Source: Saksenaea vasiformis B4078
Taxonomy: Eukaryota; Mucoromycota; Mucoromycetes; Mucorales; Saksenaeaceae
Reading direction: 5' to 3'
DNA: 64,000 bases
NCBI GenBank assembly: GCA_000697055.1
Contig: JNDT01001565.1
Coordinates: 112,707-176,706, forward strand
This document shows positions 62,527 to 64,000 of this stretch, piece after piece. The notes under the pieces were generated by a model. The model did no database searches, was not told where the DNA came from, and saw only the letters and a program-made list of their open reading frames with translations. Numbering within the stretch: the first letter of the stretch is position 1; the number at the start of each line of letters is the position of its first letter. A program made the translations under genes and the position numbers.

Positions 62527-63791
62527 GTGGAAGGCCAAAAAGAACGTGTGCTGCGGCAACTTCCACGACGCTACCCTTAGACAGTCATTTGCGTGGAATT
62601 TTTGTGTGACTTTGTGCCTGAGAACCAACCAATGTCTTCCTGTAATGAAGCGACCCGTTGACCTGGTTATCCTTTCCAGCACCCTCCTGTCATTGCACTT
62701 ATTTGTCACGATAAAGCGTTACCGTTGTCTATAGATCCGTTTTTTCTTTATCAACTTTCGTAATACACACAGAGATCGCATCCTATATGATCGCACTTTG
62801 TTTTTATTTCCAATGCGCACTACAATTCATCATGTATATTACAGAAACAAACACGTTAAGTAAAAACACGATAAAATCTCGCTCATGTTTGTTTTCTCGC
62901 TGGTCTTCTTCGCATATTCTATGGATCGCTCTCAATGACAATAGGCAGTGGAAGAGCATCGGGCCAATTTGTTGATCCGGATTAACATGCTTTGTTTCCG
63001 CTGAGGGCCCTTCTCTATACATTTCAGCGCCTTTTTGTTTTCAGTCAGCCTGTAAGACGCAACAGAGACACATACAGTTTTTGAAATGGGTTCCATCGCC
63101 CAAAGTTGTCAACGGCTAAAAATGCAGCAGTCGATCTGGTTAACAGTTCAATGACATAAGTTTGTCTTTGAAACAGACGCAGAATACTTTTTGCCTACAA
63201 TTTTGCTCTGCTTCCATTGATCATTTTCGTGTTGAGAAATAACTTAATGAGATCATTCTTTGCCTTTTCGTGAGTATTCGTATTCATTTATATTCATTCG
63301 CTGTAGAATGCCAATTTTCACTCTCTGGCAATTTTGATTTCTATTTTTCCTTTTCTCAACGAGGTCGATTCTATTTTATTTTTATTTCTTCTTATTCTTT
63401 TTCAGGTAATCAATAAAAATGTCGCACTGGCATAGTATATCTTTCAAAGTTTGTTACAGGTTTTGGAGTTCTATACATATCATCATGAGGTTCTGAGAAT
63501 CCCCTGATACAGATCCGACATCCACTCTGACACGGTGTAGAGTGCTATTTTTCACACTCAGGCAATCTCGCCTGCTATTCCTATTTTTCTCAATGACATC
63601 GACATTATTTTATTTTTCTTTTCTTTCTTATTCTTTTAGTGGAATCCTCTAGCTGCTATCATTAGGCTCTCAAAATCCCATACAAATCGACATCCACTCT
63701 GATAACGGCACATGACCTCTGGTATTACCTCCAATGGACCCACAAACTTTATCCAAAGGCACATATGATCAATACCATGCACAATCAAAAC
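62527..63791. other. RAD7 upstream region with degenerate tandem duplication
   Basis: No gene seen. A block at about 63304-63537 is followed by a related, shorter block at about 63538-63708. Both have AGAxTGC near the start, a TTTTATTTTT run and GACATCCACTCTGA near the end. Confidence 0.45.
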
Positions 63792-63898
63792 TGCATACGA
63801 TCCAAAGTACATACGATCCAAGATGCATATGATCCAAGATGCATACGATCCAAAGTGCATACGATCCAAAGTGCATACGATCCAAAGTGCATACGATT
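63792..63898. repeat. 16-bp minisatellite, six full copies plus a partial
   Basis: Copies start at 63792, 63808, 63824, 63840, 63856, 63872 and 63888 (partial). The unit is TGCATACGATCCAAAG, with single-base variants in copies 2 and 3. The spacing is exactly 16 bp. Confidence 0.92.
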
Positions 63899-64000
63899 GA
63901 ACCAATTACCTGCCGTCATTATCCATTCGAGCCATGATAGACTAGATGATCATCCACTTAGCGAAATTATTTTCTATCGATCTATTTTGTATAAATACCC

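Noticed and set aside
63792..63898. CRISPR-like array
   Set aside because: The units are contiguous 16-mers with no spacers, in a eukaryotic genome. This is a minisatellite.
1..64000. tRNA or rRNA genes
   Set aside because: I scanned for B-box-like GGTTCGA motifs and cloverleaf arms on both strands by eye and found none that held up. tRNAscan-SE would settle this.

Overview
The window is fungal nuclear DNA, most likely from the Mucoromycota (Mucorales or a close relative). Its genes are split by many very short GT-AG introns, mostly 46-70 nt, with CTAAC/CTGAC-like branch sites. It carries a CotH-family surface protein, a family characteristic of Mucorales, next to conserved eukaryotic housekeeping genes. 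I cannot name the species. All gene models below were spliced by hand, and each intact model keeps codon phase across every junction.

Layout: an uncharacterised acidic coiled-coil protein (-, 3.2-4.6 kb). A divergent pair, SWC4/DMAP1 (-, 8.2-10.0 kb) and a Sec39/NBAS-type vesicle-tethering protein (+, 10.8-13.6 kb). An MIT-domain protein (+, 15.9-17.0 kb). Mitochondrial ETF-ubiquinone oxidoreductase (+, 19.7-21.9 kb). A palindromic element and a decayed Tc1/mariner transposase (23.0-24.3 kb). A Myb/SANT-like protein (-, 25.3-25.9 kb). Cysteine dioxygenase (-, 31.7-32.7 kb). A broken Sel1-repeat gene (+, about 38.1-40.7 kb). CotH (-, 43.1-45.1 kb). A tail-to-tail pair, SGF29 (+) and G-protein beta (-) (49.7-52.3 kb). 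A Fanzor-type RNA-guided nuclease gene (-, 54.2-57.5 kb) head-to-head with a decayed MULE transposase (+, about 57.7-59.3 kb). RAD7, a DNA repair gene (-, 60.5-62.5 kb). A 16-bp minisatellite lies near the right end. Large stretches, notably 25.9-31.7, 32.7-37.7 and 45.1-49.7 kb, show no recognisable gene.

The most remarkable locus is the Fanzor gene. It has 17 predicted exons and about 828 codons, and all three RuvC catalytic acids and a Cys-rich insert are visible. It sits about 0.5 kb from a MULE transposase remnant, as expected if a MULE had captured it. It has two apparent breaks, one nonsense codon and one extra T in a T8 run, and a tiny last intron with two in-phase donors, one of which would remove a zinc-binding CxxC. 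Host functions in the window are chromatin acetylation and remodelling (SWC4, SGF29), DNA repair (RAD7), signalling (Gbeta), retrograde vesicle traffic (Sec39), mitochondrial electron transfer (ETF-QO), sulfur amino-acid catabolism (CDO) and the cell surface (CotH). They are independent genes, not a pathway cluster.
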